In this document: one piece after another, positions 49,226 through 59,322 of the stretch
Layout: each line of letters opens with the position of its first letter
Position numbering within the stretch: the first letter of the stretch is position 1
Assembly (NCBI RefSeq): GCF_000315425.1
Contig: NZ_JH992922.1
Location: 6,376 to 70,375, forward strand
DNA length: 64,000 nt
From: Massilia timonae CCUG 45783
GTDB lineage: Bacteria > Pseudomonadota > Gammaproteobacteria > Burkholderiales > Burkholderiaceae_D
Direction: 5' to 3'
The notes under the pieces: generated by a model
The model's database searches: none
What the model was told of the DNA's origin: nothing
What the model saw: only the letters and a program-made list of their open reading frames with translations
Made by a program: the position numbers and the translations under genes

Positions 49226-50092
49226 ATGGTCATAGACTCGCTCCCCGCCAACGTGACCGGCCTGACGCAGGCGCAGCGCGGGTGGAGCGGCGTCCAGCTC
49301 GTCGTCACCGGCTACGACTGTGACGGCGAAGGCACGAGCCCCTTGCCGCATCGCGACCAGCCGCGCCTGAGCGTGGTGCTGGAAGAGCACGGCGGCGCAT
49401 GCGAGCCACGGTTTCATCCGGATCGTCCCTGCCCCGTCGAGCATGTGCCGCGACATATGTATTTCGCGCCGGCCGGCATGGAGATCTGGGGCTACACGAA
49501 AAATGCGCGGCGTGTCGTCGATGCCGTGCTCGTATTCGACACCGATATCCTGAGCGAACGCCTGAAAATGCCATTGGACCCGGGCAGGACCGGCGTCCCG
49601 AGACTGCGCTTTGCCAATGACCGGATCTGGAACCTGGTCAAGCTGCTTGCCGAGGCGGTCCATCACCCCGACCCGTCGATGCATTTATATGGCGACGGCA
49701 TCATCACCGCCGTGTCGTCCCAGCTGTTCGCGGCGCCGCGCATCACGGAGTTCAAAACGGGCGGACTCGTGCCATGGCAGCTGCGGCGGGTGATCGACTA
49801 CATGGAAGCGCATCTCCCACACCGCATCGAGCTGGAAACCCTGGCGGGACTGGTCAATCTCTCGCAAGCCCACTTCAGCCGCGCGTTCAAGAGATCGACC
49901 GGGCTCGCACCCTACCAATGGCAGCTCGACGCCCGCATCCGACGGGCGCAGCAGTTACTGTCCGCTTCCGATGCGACCCTGGGCGAGATCGCGCACGCCA
50001 TGGGCTTCGCGGACCCGGTCCACTTCGGCAGGACGTTCCGAAAAATGATCGGCGCGTCGCCGGGCGCATGGCGAACCGAACACAAACGATAG
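49226..50092 (+). CDS. AraC-family transcriptional regulator
   Basis: 288-aa regulator with an N-terminal cupin-like sensor half and a C-terminal double HTH (RRVIDYMEAHLPHRIELETL ... LSQAHFSRAFKRSTGLAPYQW and IAHAMGFADPVHFGRTFRKM). No ribosome site lies near the ATG at 49226. AGGAG is at 49203-49207, six bases before an in-frame ATT (49214), so a slightly longer protein initiated at a rare codon is possible. It lies upstream of proVWX but the link is unproven; the signal is unknown. Confidence 0.9.
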   Translation: MVIDSLPANVTGLTQAQRGWSGVQLVVTGYDCDGEGTSPLPHRDQPRLSVVLEEHGGACEPRFHPDRPCPVEHVPRHMYFAPAGMEIWGYTKNARRVVDAVLVFDTDILSERLKMPLDPGRTGVPRLRFANDRIWNLVKLLAEAVHHPDPSMHLYGDGIITAVSSQLFAAPRITEFKTGGLVPWQLRRVIDYMEAHLPHRIELETLAGLVNLSQAHFSRAFKRSTGLAPYQWQLDARIRRAQQLLSASDATLGEIAHAMGFADPVHFGRTFRKMIGASPGAWRTEHKR

Positions 50093-50441
50093 ACGCTCCG
50101 GCTTCGCAACGTCGAATAAATAAATCAAATTGACTTATCATTCGCCTTGCTCTATAATTCATGCCCACTAGACAATAGTTACTCTTAGCAACACCCCTGC
50201 TGCACCATATTTGCCATCCGCTGGGTGGGAAATAGCTCTTAGGCCAAGCGCCTACATCCCGACATCGTTTGACGACACTCTCGTCAGCATCCGTCGCGCC
50301 GGCAAAGCGTGCCTGCCCTTTCCGCCGCCTGGGCGCTTATCGCGCCATTCGCACCGCCGACGGCTCGGGGCCATCGATTCCCATGAACGCCAATGGCTGC
50401 AGGGTTTCATTCCATTCGCCAAATCGAAGGAGAACAACAAC
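50093..50441 (+). other. Long leader region of proVWX
   Basis: 349 bp between the AraC gene and proV. It holds the near-consensus promoter at 50130-50158 and then about 280 bp of untranslated leader. An open frame continues upstream of the proV GTG but without a ribosome site. Space for post-transcriptional control by osmolarity; nothing specific can be assigned. Confidence 0.5.
50130..50158 (+). promoter_or_regulatory. Near-consensus sigma-70 promoter of proVWX
   Basis: TTGACT (50130-50135), exactly 17 nt, TATAAT (50153-50158): 11 of 12 consensus positions. Lies about 290 bp upstream of the proV start, so the transcript has a long leader. Confidence 0.8.
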
Positions 50442-51677
50442 GTGGCAAAACAAATCATCATCGACCATGTCTTCAAGGTGTACGGCGACCAGACCGACGA
50501 CGCCCTGGCGCTGGTCCGCCAGGGCGCCAACAAGCAAGACATCCTGGCCAAGACCGGCTGCACGATCGGCGTGTTCGACGCCACCTTCACCATCGAAGCG
50601 GGCGAGATCTTCGTGATCATGGGCCTGTCCGGCTCGGGCAAGTCGACCCTGGTGCGCATGCTGAACCGCCTGGTCGAACCCACCGACGGCCGTATCCTGG
50701 TCGACGGCAACGACATCAACACGCTGCCGGACGCCGAGTTGCGCGCCTTGCGCCGCAAGGACATCAGCATGGTGTTCCAGTCGTTCGCGCTGCTGCCCCA
50801 TATCACCGTGCTCGACAACACCGCCTTCGGCATGGAGCTGGCCGGCATTCCCAAGGCCGAGCGCCATGCGCAGGCCCGGCAGGCACTGGAGCAGGTTGGC
50901 CTGGCGGCCTATGCCGCCAGCTATCCCGACGAGCTGTCGGGCGGCATGCAGCAGCGCGTCGGCCTGGCGCGCGCGCTGGCCAGCGATCCATCGATCCTGC
51001 TGATGGACGAGGCGTTTTCGGCGCTCGACCCCATCATGCGCACCGAGATGCAATCCGAGCTGCTGCGCCTGCAGCAGATCAAGCGCCGCACCATCGTCTT
51101 CATTTCGCACGACCTCGATGAAGCAATGCGCATCGGCGACCGGATCGCCATCATGAAGGATGGGCACGTGGTGCAGGTCGGCACGCCCGAGGAAATCCTG
51201 CGCAAGCCCGCCAACGACTACGTGCGCAATTTCGTGCGTGGCGTCGACGCGGCGGCGGTCTTCAAGGCCGGCGACATCGCCCGCAAGAGCCAGATCGTGG
51301 TGTCGGAATCGCCGAGCCGCGGTTCGCGCGCGGCGCTGTCGATGCTGGAGGAGCAAGACCGCACCTATGCCTACGTCGTCAATCCGCAGCGCGAATTCCT
51401 CGGCCTGGTGTCGGTCGATTCCCTGCGCAGCGCCCTCGACGGCCATACCGGCCCGCTGGGCCTGGCGCATGCCTTCCTGCCGGACGTGCAGACCATCAAG
51501 GCGGACGAACCCGTTGCCGGCCTGTTCGGCCAGGTGGCGCAACTGCCGTACGCAGTGCCGGTGGTGGCCGACGACGGACGCCTGTGCGGCGCGATCAGCA
51601 AGACCACCTTGCTGAAATTCCTCGACCCCGACACGCCCGCCATCCCCGAGGCCTCGACTCAGAAAGGACAAGCATGA
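50442..51677 (+). CDS. proV: Glycine betaine/proline ABC transporter ATPase
   Basis: 411-aa ATPase of the ProV/OpuAA type with GTG start at 50442 after AAGGAG. The N-terminus ([15 protein letters not shown]) precedes Walker [10 protein letters not shown] (61-69), signature [15 protein letters not shown] and Walker [13 protein letters not shown]. Two C-terminal CBS domains (about residues 285-395; AAVFKAGDI...; [15 protein letters not shown]) sense ionic strength in the family. It energises uptake of osmoprotectants through ProW, delivered by ProX. Stop overlaps proW by four bases. Confidence 0.95.
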   Translation: MAKQIIIDHVFKVYGDQTDDALALVRQGANKQDILAKTGCTIGVFDATFTIEAGEIFVIMGLSGSGKSTLVRMLNRLVEPTDGRILVDGNDINTLPDAELRALRRKDISMVFQSFALLPHITVLDNTAFGMELAGIPKAERHAQARQALEQVGLAAYAASYPDELSGGMQQRVGLARALASDPSILLMDEAFSALDPIMRTEMQSELLRLQQIKRRTIVFISHDLDEAMRIGDRIAIMKDGHVVQVGTPEEILRKPANDYVRNFVRGVDAAAVFKAGDIARKSQIVVSESPSRGSRAALSMLEEQDRTYAYVVNPQREFLGLVSVDSLRSALDGHTGPLGLAHAFLPDVQTIKADEPVAGLFGQVAQLPYAVPVVADDGRLCGAISKTTLLKFLDPDTPAIPEASTQKGQA

Positions 51678-52789
51678 GCACGACCGACAACAGCATCACC
51701 GCAGTACAGCCGGCCGCAGCGCAGGCTGCAGACACGGCGGCCCAGGCCAACCCCTGGCTGCCGACGCCGCCGAGCGACACCTCCTGGCTCGACGCCGCGG
51801 CGCCGGCCGCCGCGCCCGAACACGCCAGCAGCTTCGACCTGGCGCACGCCCTCGACGGCGCGCTGCCGCTGCAATCCTGGATCAACGACGGACTGGGCTG
51901 GGTGGTCGAGCATTTCCGCCCTTTCTTCCAGGCCGTGCGCGCGCCGATCGATGCGACGCTGACCGGTTCCAGCGAGCTGCTGCTGGCCGTGCCCTCCCTC
52001 GTCCTGATCGCCATCATCGGCCTGCTGGCATGGCAGTTCACCAACCGCGCGCTGGCCGTCGGCACCGTGCTGGCGCTGGTGGCGGTCGCCATGCTGGGCG
52101 TGTGGCCTGAAGCGATGATCACCCTGTCGCTGGTGCTCACCTCGCTGGTGTTCTGCCTGATCATCGGCCTACCGCTGGGGATCTTCCTGGCCAGCAGTGA
52201 CCGCGCGCAAAACATCCTGCGCCCGCTGCTCGACGCCATGCAGACGACGCCCGCCTTCGTCTACCTGGTGCCGGTGGTCATGCTGTTTGGTATCGGCAAT
52301 GCGCCTGGCGTGATCGTCACCATCATCTTCGCGCTGCCGCCGCTGGTGCGCCTGACCAACCTCGGCATTCGCCAGGTACGTCCCGACCTGATCGAAGCGG
52401 CGCGCGCCTACGGCGCCTCGCCCTGGCAGCTCTTAACGCGCGTGCAACTGCCGCTGGCAATGCCGTCGATCATGGCCGGCATCAACCAGTCGCTGATGCT
52501 GTCGCTGTCGATGGTGGTGATCGCCTCGATGATCGCGGTCGGCGGCCTCGGCCAGATGGTGTTGCGCGGCATCGGTCGCCTGGACATGGGCCTGGCCACC
52601 GTGGGCGGCCTCGGCATCGTCCTGCTGGCCATCATGCTGGACCGCCTGACCCAGGCCATGGGGCAACCGCGCCGCGGTGTGCGTCACTGGTACCAGACCG
52701 GTCCGGTGGGCTTCGTCCTGCGCCGGATTGGCAGCGGCGGCGCGCGCACCGATGCGGCGCCAGACACCAAGCCCGCCACCGCACAATAA
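51674..52789 (+). CDS. proW: Glycine betaine/proline ABC transporter permease
   Basis: 371-aa inner membrane permease. A long soluble N-terminus (1-110, Ala-rich with a periplasmic loop-like region) precedes about seven hydrophobic segments; the ATPase-coupling loop reads [25 protein letters not shown] (the EAA motif). The start is the ATG at 51674 overlapping the proV stop. The C-terminus is Ala-rich and short. Encoded as the middle gene of proVWX. Confidence 0.95.
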   Translation: MSTTDNSITAVQPAAAQAADTAAQANPWLPTPPSDTSWLDAAAPAAAPEHASSFDLAHALDGALPLQSWINDGLGWVVEHFRPFFQAVRAPIDATLTGSSELLLAVPSLVLIAIIGLLAWQFTNRALAVGTVLALVAVAMLGVWPEAMITLSLVLTSLVFCLIIGLPLGIFLASSDRAQNILRPLLDAMQTTPAFVYLVPVVMLFGIGNAPGVIVTIIFALPPLVRLTNLGIRQVRPDLIEAARAYGASPWQLLTRVQLPLAMPSIMAGINQSLMLSLSMVVIASMIAVGGLGQMVLRGIGRLDMGLATVGGLGIVLLAIMLDRLTQAMGQPRRGVRHWYQTGPVGFVLRRIGSGGARTDAAPDTKPATAQ

Positions 52790-52806
52790 GACAAGAAAGG
52801 ATACCG

Positions 52807-53856
52807 ATGCGTCAAACCGAACACTTCAACGCCACCTATAAAACGCAGCGCGCGTTCCGCTGGATCTCGGCCCTGGTGCTTGCCGGGCTCGCCCTGAGCA
52901 CCGGCATCGCGACGGCGCAAACGCCAGGCGCCGACCTGCCCGGCAAGGGCGTCAAGGTGCAGGCCCTGCAGGGCCCGCTGGCCGAGGAAACCTTCCAGAC
53001 CATGCTGGCCAATCGCGCCTTGGCCCAGCTGGGTTACGAAACGCAGCCGATCAAGGAAGTCGCCTACCCGACCGCGCACATCGCGATCGGCAACGGCGAC
53101 GCGACCTTCCTCGCGGTGCACTGGGACCCGCTGCACAGCGACTATTACGACAATGCCGGCGGCGACGCCAAGCTGCTGCGCACCGGCCAGTATGCCGGCC
53201 CGGCCGCCCAGGGCTACCTGATCGACAAGGCCACGGCCGAGAAGCACAACATCACCAATATCGACCAGCTGCGCGATCCGGCCATCGCCAGGCTGTTCGA
53301 CCACGACGGCGACGGCAAGGCCGACCTGACCGGTTGCGATCCGGGCTGGGGCTGCGAGGCGATGATCGAGTACCACATGGACGGCTACAAGCTGCGTTCG
53401 ACGGTCACGCATGTGCAGGGCAGCTATTCGGCGCTGATCGCCGATACGATCGGCCGCTACCAGCGCGGCGAATCGATCCTGTACTACACCTGGACGCCGT
53501 ACTGGGTGAGCAGCGTGCTCATCCCAGGCAAGGACGTCGTGTGGCTGCAGGTGCCGCACTCGTCGAATCCACAGAACGCCGATACCCGGATGGCCGATGG
53601 CAGCAATTATGGCTTCTCGGTCAACACCACGCGCTTCGTCGTGAACCGCGCCTGGGCCGAGAAGAATCCGGCGGCGGTCAAGCTGTTCGAAGTGATGCGC
53701 CTGCCGATTGCCGACATCAATGCGCAGAACGAGCGTGTGCGTAATGGGCAGGGGTCGCAGGAAGACATCGCGCGCCATACGGCGGGGTGGATCAAGTTCC
53801 ACCAGGCGCTGTTCGATAGCTGGATCGCGCAGGCGAAGGCTGCGGCGAAACCGTAA
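52807..53856 (+). CDS. proX: Glycine betaine/proline substrate-binding protein
   Basis: 349-aa periplasmic binding protein with a long N-region signal peptide (RAFRWISALVLAGLALSTGIATA, cleavage about 37). Mature part has ALQGPLAEETFQTMLANRAL, the Asp/Trp-rich CDPGWGCEAM segment (binding aromatic residues) and WTPYWVSSVLIPGKDVVWLQVP. Compatible-solute uptake for osmotic stress. AGAAAGGA precedes the ATG. Last gene of proVWX; a hairpin follows. Confidence 0.95.
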   Translation: MRQTEHFNATYKTQRAFRWISALVLAGLALSTGIATAQTPGADLPGKGVKVQALQGPLAEETFQTMLANRALAQLGYETQPIKEVAYPTAHIAIGNGDATFLAVHWDPLHSDYYDNAGGDAKLLRTGQYAGPAAQGYLIDKATAEKHNITNIDQLRDPAIARLFDHDGDGKADLTGCDPGWGCEAMIEYHMDGYKLRSTVTHVQGSYSALIADTIGRYQRGESILYYTWTPYWVSSVLIPGKDVVWLQVPHSSNPQNADTRMADGSNYGFSVNTTRFVVNRAWAEKNPAAVKLFEVMRLPIADINAQNERVRNGQGSQEDIARHTAGWIKFHQALFDSWIAQAKAAAKP

Positions 53857-53868
53857 TCGTTGGGAAGA

Positions 53869-53888
53869 TGGCCGGCTGATGCCGGCCA
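53869..53888 (+). terminator. Hairpin after proX
   Basis: TGGCCGGC pairs with GCCGGCCA around TGAT, 13 bp after the stop. No T tract; the region is convergent with a T6SS module. Confidence 0.45.
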
Positions 53889-53930
53889 CCGACGTTCCGG
53901 ACGAAAAACTCCCGTCGTCCAAGCGGTGAG

Positions 53931-54254
53931 CTATCGGGACGCGACCATGACCAGGGAGTGCGCGACCACTAGCGCGGCGAGAAGTCCCAGCCATGCTGGC
54001 AATGACCGCCTCCGGCCGCCAAACACAAATGCACTAGCCGCGAACACGACACTTGGGCCGGCCCAGACCGCAAGCCGCAGAATATTCAGGCGCTCATCGC
54101 CCTCGCACACGTCGATGGGGCAGTAAATGGCCGCGACACAGACGAAGAAACGCGCGCAAAGCCACTGGCTCACCACGTCAGCCACCAGCAGGCTGGCGAC
54201 GCCCAGCAGCGCGAACACCATGCCGATGGCAAGCCGATTGGCCTGGTGGATCAT
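53931..54254 (-). CDS. Multi-pass membrane protein, candidate immunity to the Tae4-type amidase
   Basis: 107-aa hydrophobic protein with about three to four membrane spans (MIHQANRLAIGMVFALLGVASLL..., a middle hydrophilic loop CPIDVCEGDERLN with paired cysteines, then further hydrophobic segments). The start overlaps the Tae4-type stop by four bases (ATGA), so it is translated with the effector. Tae4 is usually neutralised by the secreted soluble dimer Tai4; a membrane protein in that slot is atypical. Function as immunity is inferred from position and coupling only. Confidence 0.6.
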   Translation of the reverse strand: MIHQANRLAIGMVFALLGVASLLVADVVSQWLCARFFVCVAAIYCPIDVCEGDERLNILRLAVWAGPSVVFAASAFVFGGRRRSLPAWLGLLAALVVAHSLVMVASR

Positions 54255-54868
54255 TCGATCTCCCAGAACAGGATCTCGGACGATCTTCCCAGATCTGAAT
54301 AGCCCCACGACGTTCCCGCACCAAGCGAATCGAGGCCGAGGCGCCGGCCCATCGTGGAAAAGAAGCTCATGCCCGTCGCGGTCAGCCTGGCCCCATTCCA
54401 CAGGTCGATGTGATCGCCGGTGGGCTTGCCACTGGCCTTCTCCCTGCCGTTTCTGGCCCAATAGTCCGCAAAGTACACAATGCCCGTCCGGCCGCGGATC
54501 TTGTTCTGCCAGTCGGCGCCGGTCACATTCTCCGCCGACGTTGGCAGGCCGCAGAACGGCTGCTGTTTCAGCCAGGCTGCCAGTTGGGACGCGAGCAATG
54601 CGGCGGGCAGGCCGTTCACCTTTTCGGCCGCGCCGCGGAACGACTTCATTTCGACGCCGACGCCGTGAATCGCTACGCTCACCTTGATCGCGCACTGGTT
54701 CTCGTAGCCTGGTGGCGGCTTGCCCGTCCTGGGATCGACGAAGGGAGGGTTGTCCGGATAGGATGCCCACAACGTCGAGAACTCGACCGCTTTCACCAGG
54801 ACACTGCACACCGATTCCTTCCTGGTGTTGGTGCGGACCCTGGCCTTCTGGACCAGCGTGCTATTCAT
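54251..54868 (-). CDS. tae4: Type VI secretion amidase effector, Tae4 family
   Basis: 205-aa NlpC/P60-like amidase. Catalytic Cys59 in YENQCAIKVSVAIHG, His153 and Asp155 in PTGDHIDLWNGARL; FSTLWASYPDNP is a conserved N-terminal block of the family. Tae4 enzymes cut the gamma-D-Glu-mDAP bond of peptidoglycan. There is no signal peptide, consistent with T6SS delivery. The start (MNSTLVQKARVRTNT) overlaps the PAAR stop by eight bases, and its stop overlaps the immunity candidate start by four. The N-terminus is slightly longer than in characterised members. Confidence 0.9.
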   Translation of the reverse strand: MNSTLVQKARVRTNTRKESVCSVLVKAVEFSTLWASYPDNPPFVDPRTGKPPPGYENQCAIKVSVAIHGVGVEMKSFRGAAEKVNGLPAALLASQLAAWLKQQPFCGLPTSAENVTGADWQNKIRGRTGIVYFADYWARNGREKASGKPTGDHIDLWNGARLTATGMSFFSTMGRRLGLDSLGAGTSWGYSDLGRSSEILFWEIE

Positions 54869-55412
54869 GCGTCGGCTCTTCCTGCAGCTTGGCCAGGGCG
54901 TCGTCGCCCCACAGGACTGTGTATTCATCCTCACCAAAGGTATCGACCCGTGGCAGCAAACCGTCCGGCCCGATCCGGCCTGAAAAGACACGGCCGTCCA
55001 TCGTTTCGATATGGTAAGGCAGCCCGTCGGCGCGCTGGTGCATCAACAAGACCTGCTCGTCGTAAGAGTGCTCGCCGAGCGCCGGCGCGGCGTCCGTCCA
55101 ACGGCCGTCCGCATTCATGAAGAAGCTGGTCGCGACCGGACCACCGTGGTTGCTCACGCCGTTCAGGTCGTTAAGGGTCGACACCAGTGGGCAACCGCCG
55201 CTCGTTCGCATGCCATGGATGACCGAGGCGCGACCATTCATGAGCATGCGGCGGCTGAGTCCGTCCGTGATCGAGCACTTCTTCGTGCAGGCCATCTGGG
55301 CACCCTGGAATGCGTAAGCCAGGCCCTGCCCGCGGCATAGCGGGTCTCCCTCGGCCACCACGCCACCGCAAGCCGCTTTGTCTCCTTCCCGAATCCAGCC
55401 GATGATCTTCAT
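54861..55412 (-). CDS. PAAR-domain protein with a C-terminal TTR-like extension
   Basis: 183-aa T6SS spike-tip protein. Residues 1-90 form the PAAR fold (MKIIGWIREGDKAACGGVV, then MLMNGRASVIHGMRTSGGCPL). Residues about 105-175 (YDEQVLLMHQRADGLPYHIE, then DGRVFSGRIGPDGLLPRV) resemble the transthyretin-like extensions that bind effectors in VgrG/PAAR proteins. GGCGG four bases before the ATG at 55412 favours that start over 55424. It heads a three-gene unit with the Tae4-type amidase and a membrane protein. No other T6SS structural gene is adjacent. Confidence 0.87.
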   Translation of the reverse strand: MKIIGWIREGDKAACGGVVAEGDPLCRGQGLAYAFQGAQMACTKKCSITDGLSRRMLMNGRASVIHGMRTSGGCPLVSTLNDLNGVSNHGGPVATSFFMNADGRWTDAAPALGEHSYDEQVLLMHQRADGLPYHIETMDGRVFSGRIGPDGLLPRVDTFGEDEYTVLWGDDALAKLQEEPTHE

Positions 55413-55638
55413 GCGTCCGCCCATTGGTCAAGACTGAAAAACCAATCTATCGGAACGTGACGACAATTCATTACTCATGCGCAAAAAGCCAGCGCATTGA
55501 CGCCGCACACCACCATATGGATCATTCGGCAAAAAACTCTTGAGCAACAACGATCTTTGCAGCGAGCTGCCGGGTCGATCGGGTTAAAATGTCAAGTCCT
55601 GGCCTTTCACGCGCCAAGCCGTACCGAATCACGAAGAC

Positions 55639-58311
55639 ATGACCACCGCCCCCAAAGAAATCAACGCCGCCGCCATCAAGAACAGCGCGACGGAAAAGCT
55701 CACTCCGATGATGCAGCAATACATGAGCATCAAGGCAAATTATCCGACCATGCTGGTGTTCTACCGCATGGGCGACTTCTACGAGCTGTTCTTCGACGAC
55801 GCCGAAAAAGCCTCGCGCGTGCTGGGCATCACCCTCACCGCGCGCGGCAAGTCGGGCGACCAGCCGATCAAGATGGCCGGCGTGCCCTTCCATTCGCTGG
55901 ACGGCTACCTGGCCAAGCTGGTCAAGCTGGGCGAATCCTGCGCCATCTGCGAGCAGATCGGCGACCCGGCCCTGTCGAAGGGTCCGGTCGAACGCAAGGT
56001 GGTGCGCGTAGTCACCCCCGGCACCCTGACCGATTCCGACCTGCTGCCCGAAAAGGCCGAACGCCCGCTGCTGGCGCTGTGCCTGATCAACCAACGCAAG
56101 ACCGTCACCGCAGGTCTCGCCTGGCTGTCGCTCGCCAGCGGCAACCTGCGCCTGATGGAATTCTCGGGCGACGCGCGCGCCGTCGAACAGCGCCTGGCGC
56201 ACGAACTCGAACGCATCTCGCCGGCCGAGATACTGCGCGCCGATTGCGCCGACATGTTCGAGACTGATGGTTCCAATGCCCACCTCCAGCGTGTGCCCGA
56301 ATGGCATTTCGACGTGCTCAAGGGCCACGGCGCCCTGCTCGAGCAACTGGGCGTGGCCACCCTCACCGGCTTCGGCGCCGACGGCATGGGCGCCGCCTTC
56401 GGCGCGGCCGGCGCGCTGCTGCGCTATGCGCAATCGACGCAAGGCCGCGGCCTGCAGCACGTGCGCGGCCTCGCCTGCGAAACCGAGAATGAATACATCG
56501 GCCTGGACGCCGCCACCCGCCGCAACCTGGAACTCACCGAGACCATCCGCGGCCAGGAGTCGCCGACGCTGTTCTCGCTGCTGGACGGCTGCCGCACCGC
56601 GATGGGCTCGCGCCTGCTGCGCCACTGGCTGCACCATGCGCGCCGCGACCAATCCGTGGCGCGCAGCCGCCACCAGTCGATCGCAGCGCTGATCCAGGCC
56701 GAGGCCATTGATGCGCTGTCGTCGACCCTGGCCCAGGTGCCGGACATCGAACGCATCACGACGCGCGTGGCGCTGCTCACCGCGCGCCCGCGCGACCTGG
56801 CCGCCCTGCGCGATGGACTGAAAGCCCTGCCGGTGGTGCGCGAACAGGTGGCGCGCTGCTTCGTCCCAGGCGACACCTGCCTGCTGCGCGAGATCCACGA
56901 CGACCTGGCCACGCCGGGCGAATGCGTCGACCTGCTCACGCGGGCCGTGATGGAGGAACCCGCCGCGATGGTGCGCGACGGCGGCGTGTTCGCGCGCGGC
57001 TTCGACGCCGAACTCGATGAACTGCGCGCGCTGTCCGAGAACGCCGGCCAGTTCCTGGTCGACCTCGAGACGCGCGAGCGCGCCCGCACCGGCATCGCCA
57101 ACCTGCGGGTCGAGTACAACAAGGTGCACGGCTTCTACATCGAAGTCACCAACGGCCAGGCCGACAAGGTGCCGGACGACTACCGCCGCCGCCAGACCCT
57201 CAAGAACTGCGAACGCTACATCACGCCCGAACTGAAGGCCTTCGAAGACAAGGCCCTGTCGGCGCAAGACCGCGCGCTGGCGCGCGAAAAAATCCTGTAC
57301 GACCAGCTGCTGGCCGACCTGGCGCCGCACATCGGCGTTCTACAGACCATCGCGCGCGCGCTGGCCCAGGTCGACGTGCTGGTGGCCCTGTCGAGCCACG
57401 CGCTGCGCCATAACTGGTGCGCGCCGGTCCTGAGCGACGCGCCGTGCCTCACCATCGTCGAAGGCCGCCATCCGGTGGTGGAAAACCAGATCGAGCGCTT
57501 CATCGCCAACGACTGCAAGCTGTCCAACGACAGGCGCCTGCTGTTGATCACCGGCCCGAACATGGGCGGTAAATCGACCTTCATGCGCCAGGTGGCCCTG
57601 ATCACCCTGCTGGCCTACGTCGGCAGCTACGTGCCGGCCACCAGTGCCACGATCGGCCCGATCGACCGCATCTTCACCCGCATCGGCGCCAGCGACGACC
57701 TGGCCAACGGCCGCTCGACCTTCATGGTCGAGATGACCGAATCGGCCGCGATCCTGAACGGCGCCACCGAGCACTCGCTGGTGCTGATGGACGAAGTCGG
57801 CCGCGGCACCTCGACCTTCGACGGCCTGGCGCTGGCCTGGGCGATCGCGCGCCACCTGATCGACACCAGCCGCAGCTTCACGCTGTTCGCGACCCACTAC
57901 TTCGAGCTGACCCAGCTGCCCGAGACCTATCCGAGCGCCGCCAACGTGCACCTGTCGGCGGTCGAGCACAAGGACAGCATCGTGTTCCTGCACGCGGTGC
58001 AGGACGGCCCCGCCTCGCAGAGCTACGGCCTGCAGGTGGCGCAGCTGGCGGGCGTGCCGCAACCGGTGATCAAGGCCGCGCGCAAGCACCTGGCGCGCCT
58101 CGAAGCGCAGGCGCTGGATGCGACGCCGCAGCTCGACCTTTTCGCGGCGCCAGTTGCCGAGGAAGAGATCGGCGAGGCGCCGGCGCCGGCGCTTGCGGCG
58201 GAACCACAAGACGACGGCCTGCGCGACGCGCTCGACGCGATCGATCCGGACGCGCTCACGCCGCGCGAAGCGCTCGAACGTCTCTACGAGCTCAAGCGCC
58301 TCGCCGCCTGA
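55639..58311 (+). CDS. mutS: DNA mismatch repair protein MutS
   Basis: 890-aa ATPase that recognises base mismatches and small loops. The mismatch-reading motif (Phe-X-Glu in [11 protein letters not shown]) is at the N-terminus; Walker A is [10 protein letters not shown] (639-648), and the [12 protein letters not shown] motif and [10 protein letters not shown] follow. A C-terminal tail carries the Asp/Ala-rich stretch before the dimer motif ([11 protein letters not shown]). Slightly longer than E. coli MutS (853) because of that tail. ATG at 55639 with GAAG upstream. The stop overlaps the next gene by one base (TGATG). No mutL nearby. Confidence 0.97.
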   Translation: MTTAPKEINAAAIKNSATEKLTPMMQQYMSIKANYPTMLVFYRMGDFYELFFDDAEKASRVLGITLTARGKSGDQPIKMAGVPFHSLDGYLAKLVKLGESCAICEQIGDPALSKGPVERKVVRVVTPGTLTDSDLLPEKAERPLLALCLINQRKTVTAGLAWLSLASGNLRLMEFSGDARAVEQRLAHELERISPAEILRADCADMFETDGSNAHLQRVPEWHFDVLKGHGALLEQLGVATLTGFGADGMGAAFGAAGALLRYAQSTQGRGLQHVRGLACETENEYIGLDAATRRNLELTETIRGQESPTLFSLLDGCRTAMGSRLLRHWLHHARRDQSVARSRHQSIAALIQAEAIDALSSTLAQVPDIERITTRVALLTARPRDLAALRDGLKALPVVREQVARCFVPGDTCLLREIHDDLATPGECVDLLTRAVMEEPAAMVRDGGVFARGFDAELDELRALSENAGQFLVDLETRERARTGIANLRVEYNKVHGFYIEVTNGQADKVPDDYRRRQTLKNCERYITPELKAFEDKALSAQDRALAREKILYDQLLADLAPHIGVLQTIARALAQVDVLVALSSHALRHNWCAPVLSDAPCLTIVEGRHPVVENQIERFIANDCKLSNDRRLLLITGPNMGGKSTFMRQVALITLLAYVGSYVPATSATIGPIDRIFTRIGASDDLANGRSTFMVEMTESAAILNGATEHSLVLMDEVGRGTSTFDGLALAWAIARHLIDTSRSFTLFATHYFELTQLPETYPSAANVHLSAVEHKDSIVFLHAVQDGPASQSYGLQVAQLAGVPQPVIKAARKHLARLEAQALDATPQLDLFAAPVAEEEIGEAPAPALAAEPQDDGLRDALDAIDPDALTPREALERLYELKRLAA

Positions 58312-59276
58312 TGCAAGCACGGCGCCGATCACTGCTGCTGGCAGCCCTCCTGTCCTTCACGTCGCTCGCCGGCGCCAGGGACAAGGTGGACAAGGCAGAC
58401 AACAGCGCGCACCGGTTCGCGGTGATCGGCAACAGCGCAGGCAGCCAGGGCGACGACGACGGCGAGGCGCGCCTGAAACAGACGCTGGCCGATTCGTCCG
58501 AAAAATCGCTGGCCTTCGTCGTCATCAACGGCATCAAGGGCGAGAAGGAAAGCTGCGGCGACCGGCTGTATCAGCAGCGGCGCGACATCATCGAGCGCGC
58601 CCGGCGGCCGACCATCGTGTCGCTGGCCGGCAGCGACTGGACCGCCTGCCGCAACTCGGCCAACCGCACCAATGCGATCGAGCGCCTCAATCGCCTGCGC
58701 GAACTGTTCCACGGCGAGCCGGAGTCGCTGGGCCGCGTGAAGATCCACCTCACCCAGTTGTCGGCCAGCCCGCGTTTTCGCAGCTACGCCGAGAATGCGC
58801 ACTGGAAGGTAGGCAAGGTGCTGTACGCCACCATCAATCTCCCGGCCAACAATAACCACTACCTGGAGGCGGCCGGCCGCAACAGCGAGTACGAAGACCG
58901 GACGGTCGCCAACCGCTTCTGGCTGAACCGCCTGTTCGCGATCGCGCGCAGCGACAAGGCCGAGGCGCTGGTGCTGTTTTCGGAAGGCGCGGTGCGGCCG
59001 TTCTATCTGGACCAGCCGGCGGGACTACGTGGTCTGCTGCGGCGCGATCCGGTGGAGAAGGACGGGTTCGAGGCGGTGCGACGCCAGGTGCAAGCGCGTG
59101 CGGTCAAGTTCGAGGGCAAGGTGCTGCTGGTCGACAGCGGCACGCCGCACGGCAAGAAGCCCGGGATCGAGTGGAAGGACAACCTGGGACAGCTGTCGGT
59201 GGGGACGAAGGCGGTCGAGGTGAACGTGAAGTTCGGAAAAGAAGCGACGTTCGCGGTCGAAGACGCGAAGCAATGA
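58311..59276 (+). CDS. Exported protein of unknown function after mutS
   Basis: 321-aa protein with signal peptide ([22 protein letters not shown]). Mature part has HRFAVIGNSAGSQGDDDGEARLK and VVINGIKGEKESCGDRLYQQRRDII, suggesting a calcineurin-like or other Rossmann-type phosphoesterase-like fold, but the metal-binding motifs are not clear. Its start overlaps the mutS stop by one base (TGATG), so it may be translationally coupled although unrelated in location (periplasm versus cytosol). Family not recognised. Confidence 0.75.
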   Translation: MQARRRSLLLAALLSFTSLAGARDKVDKADNSAHRFAVIGNSAGSQGDDDGEARLKQTLADSSEKSLAFVVINGIKGEKESCGDRLYQQRRDIIERARRPTIVSLAGSDWTACRNSANRTNAIERLNRLRELFHGEPESLGRVKIHLTQLSASPRFRSYAENAHWKVGKVLYATINLPANNNHYLEAAGRNSEYEDRTVANRFWLNRLFAIARSDKAEALVLFSEGAVRPFYLDQPAGLRGLLRRDPVEKDGFEAVRRQVQARAVKFEGKVLLVDSGTPHGKKPGIEWKDNLGQLSVGTKAVEVNVKFGKEATFAVEDAKQ

Positions 59277-59281
59277 GCATC

Positions 59282-59309
59282 CGCGGCCCTGCATGACGCA
59301 GGGACCGCG
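59282..59309. terminator. Hairpin between convergent genes
   Basis: CGCGG-CCCTGC pairs with GCAGGG-(A)-CCGCG around a 5-nt loop, with one bulged A. No T tract; low certainty. Confidence 0.4.
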
Positions 59310-59322
59310 AACGTATCCGTGA

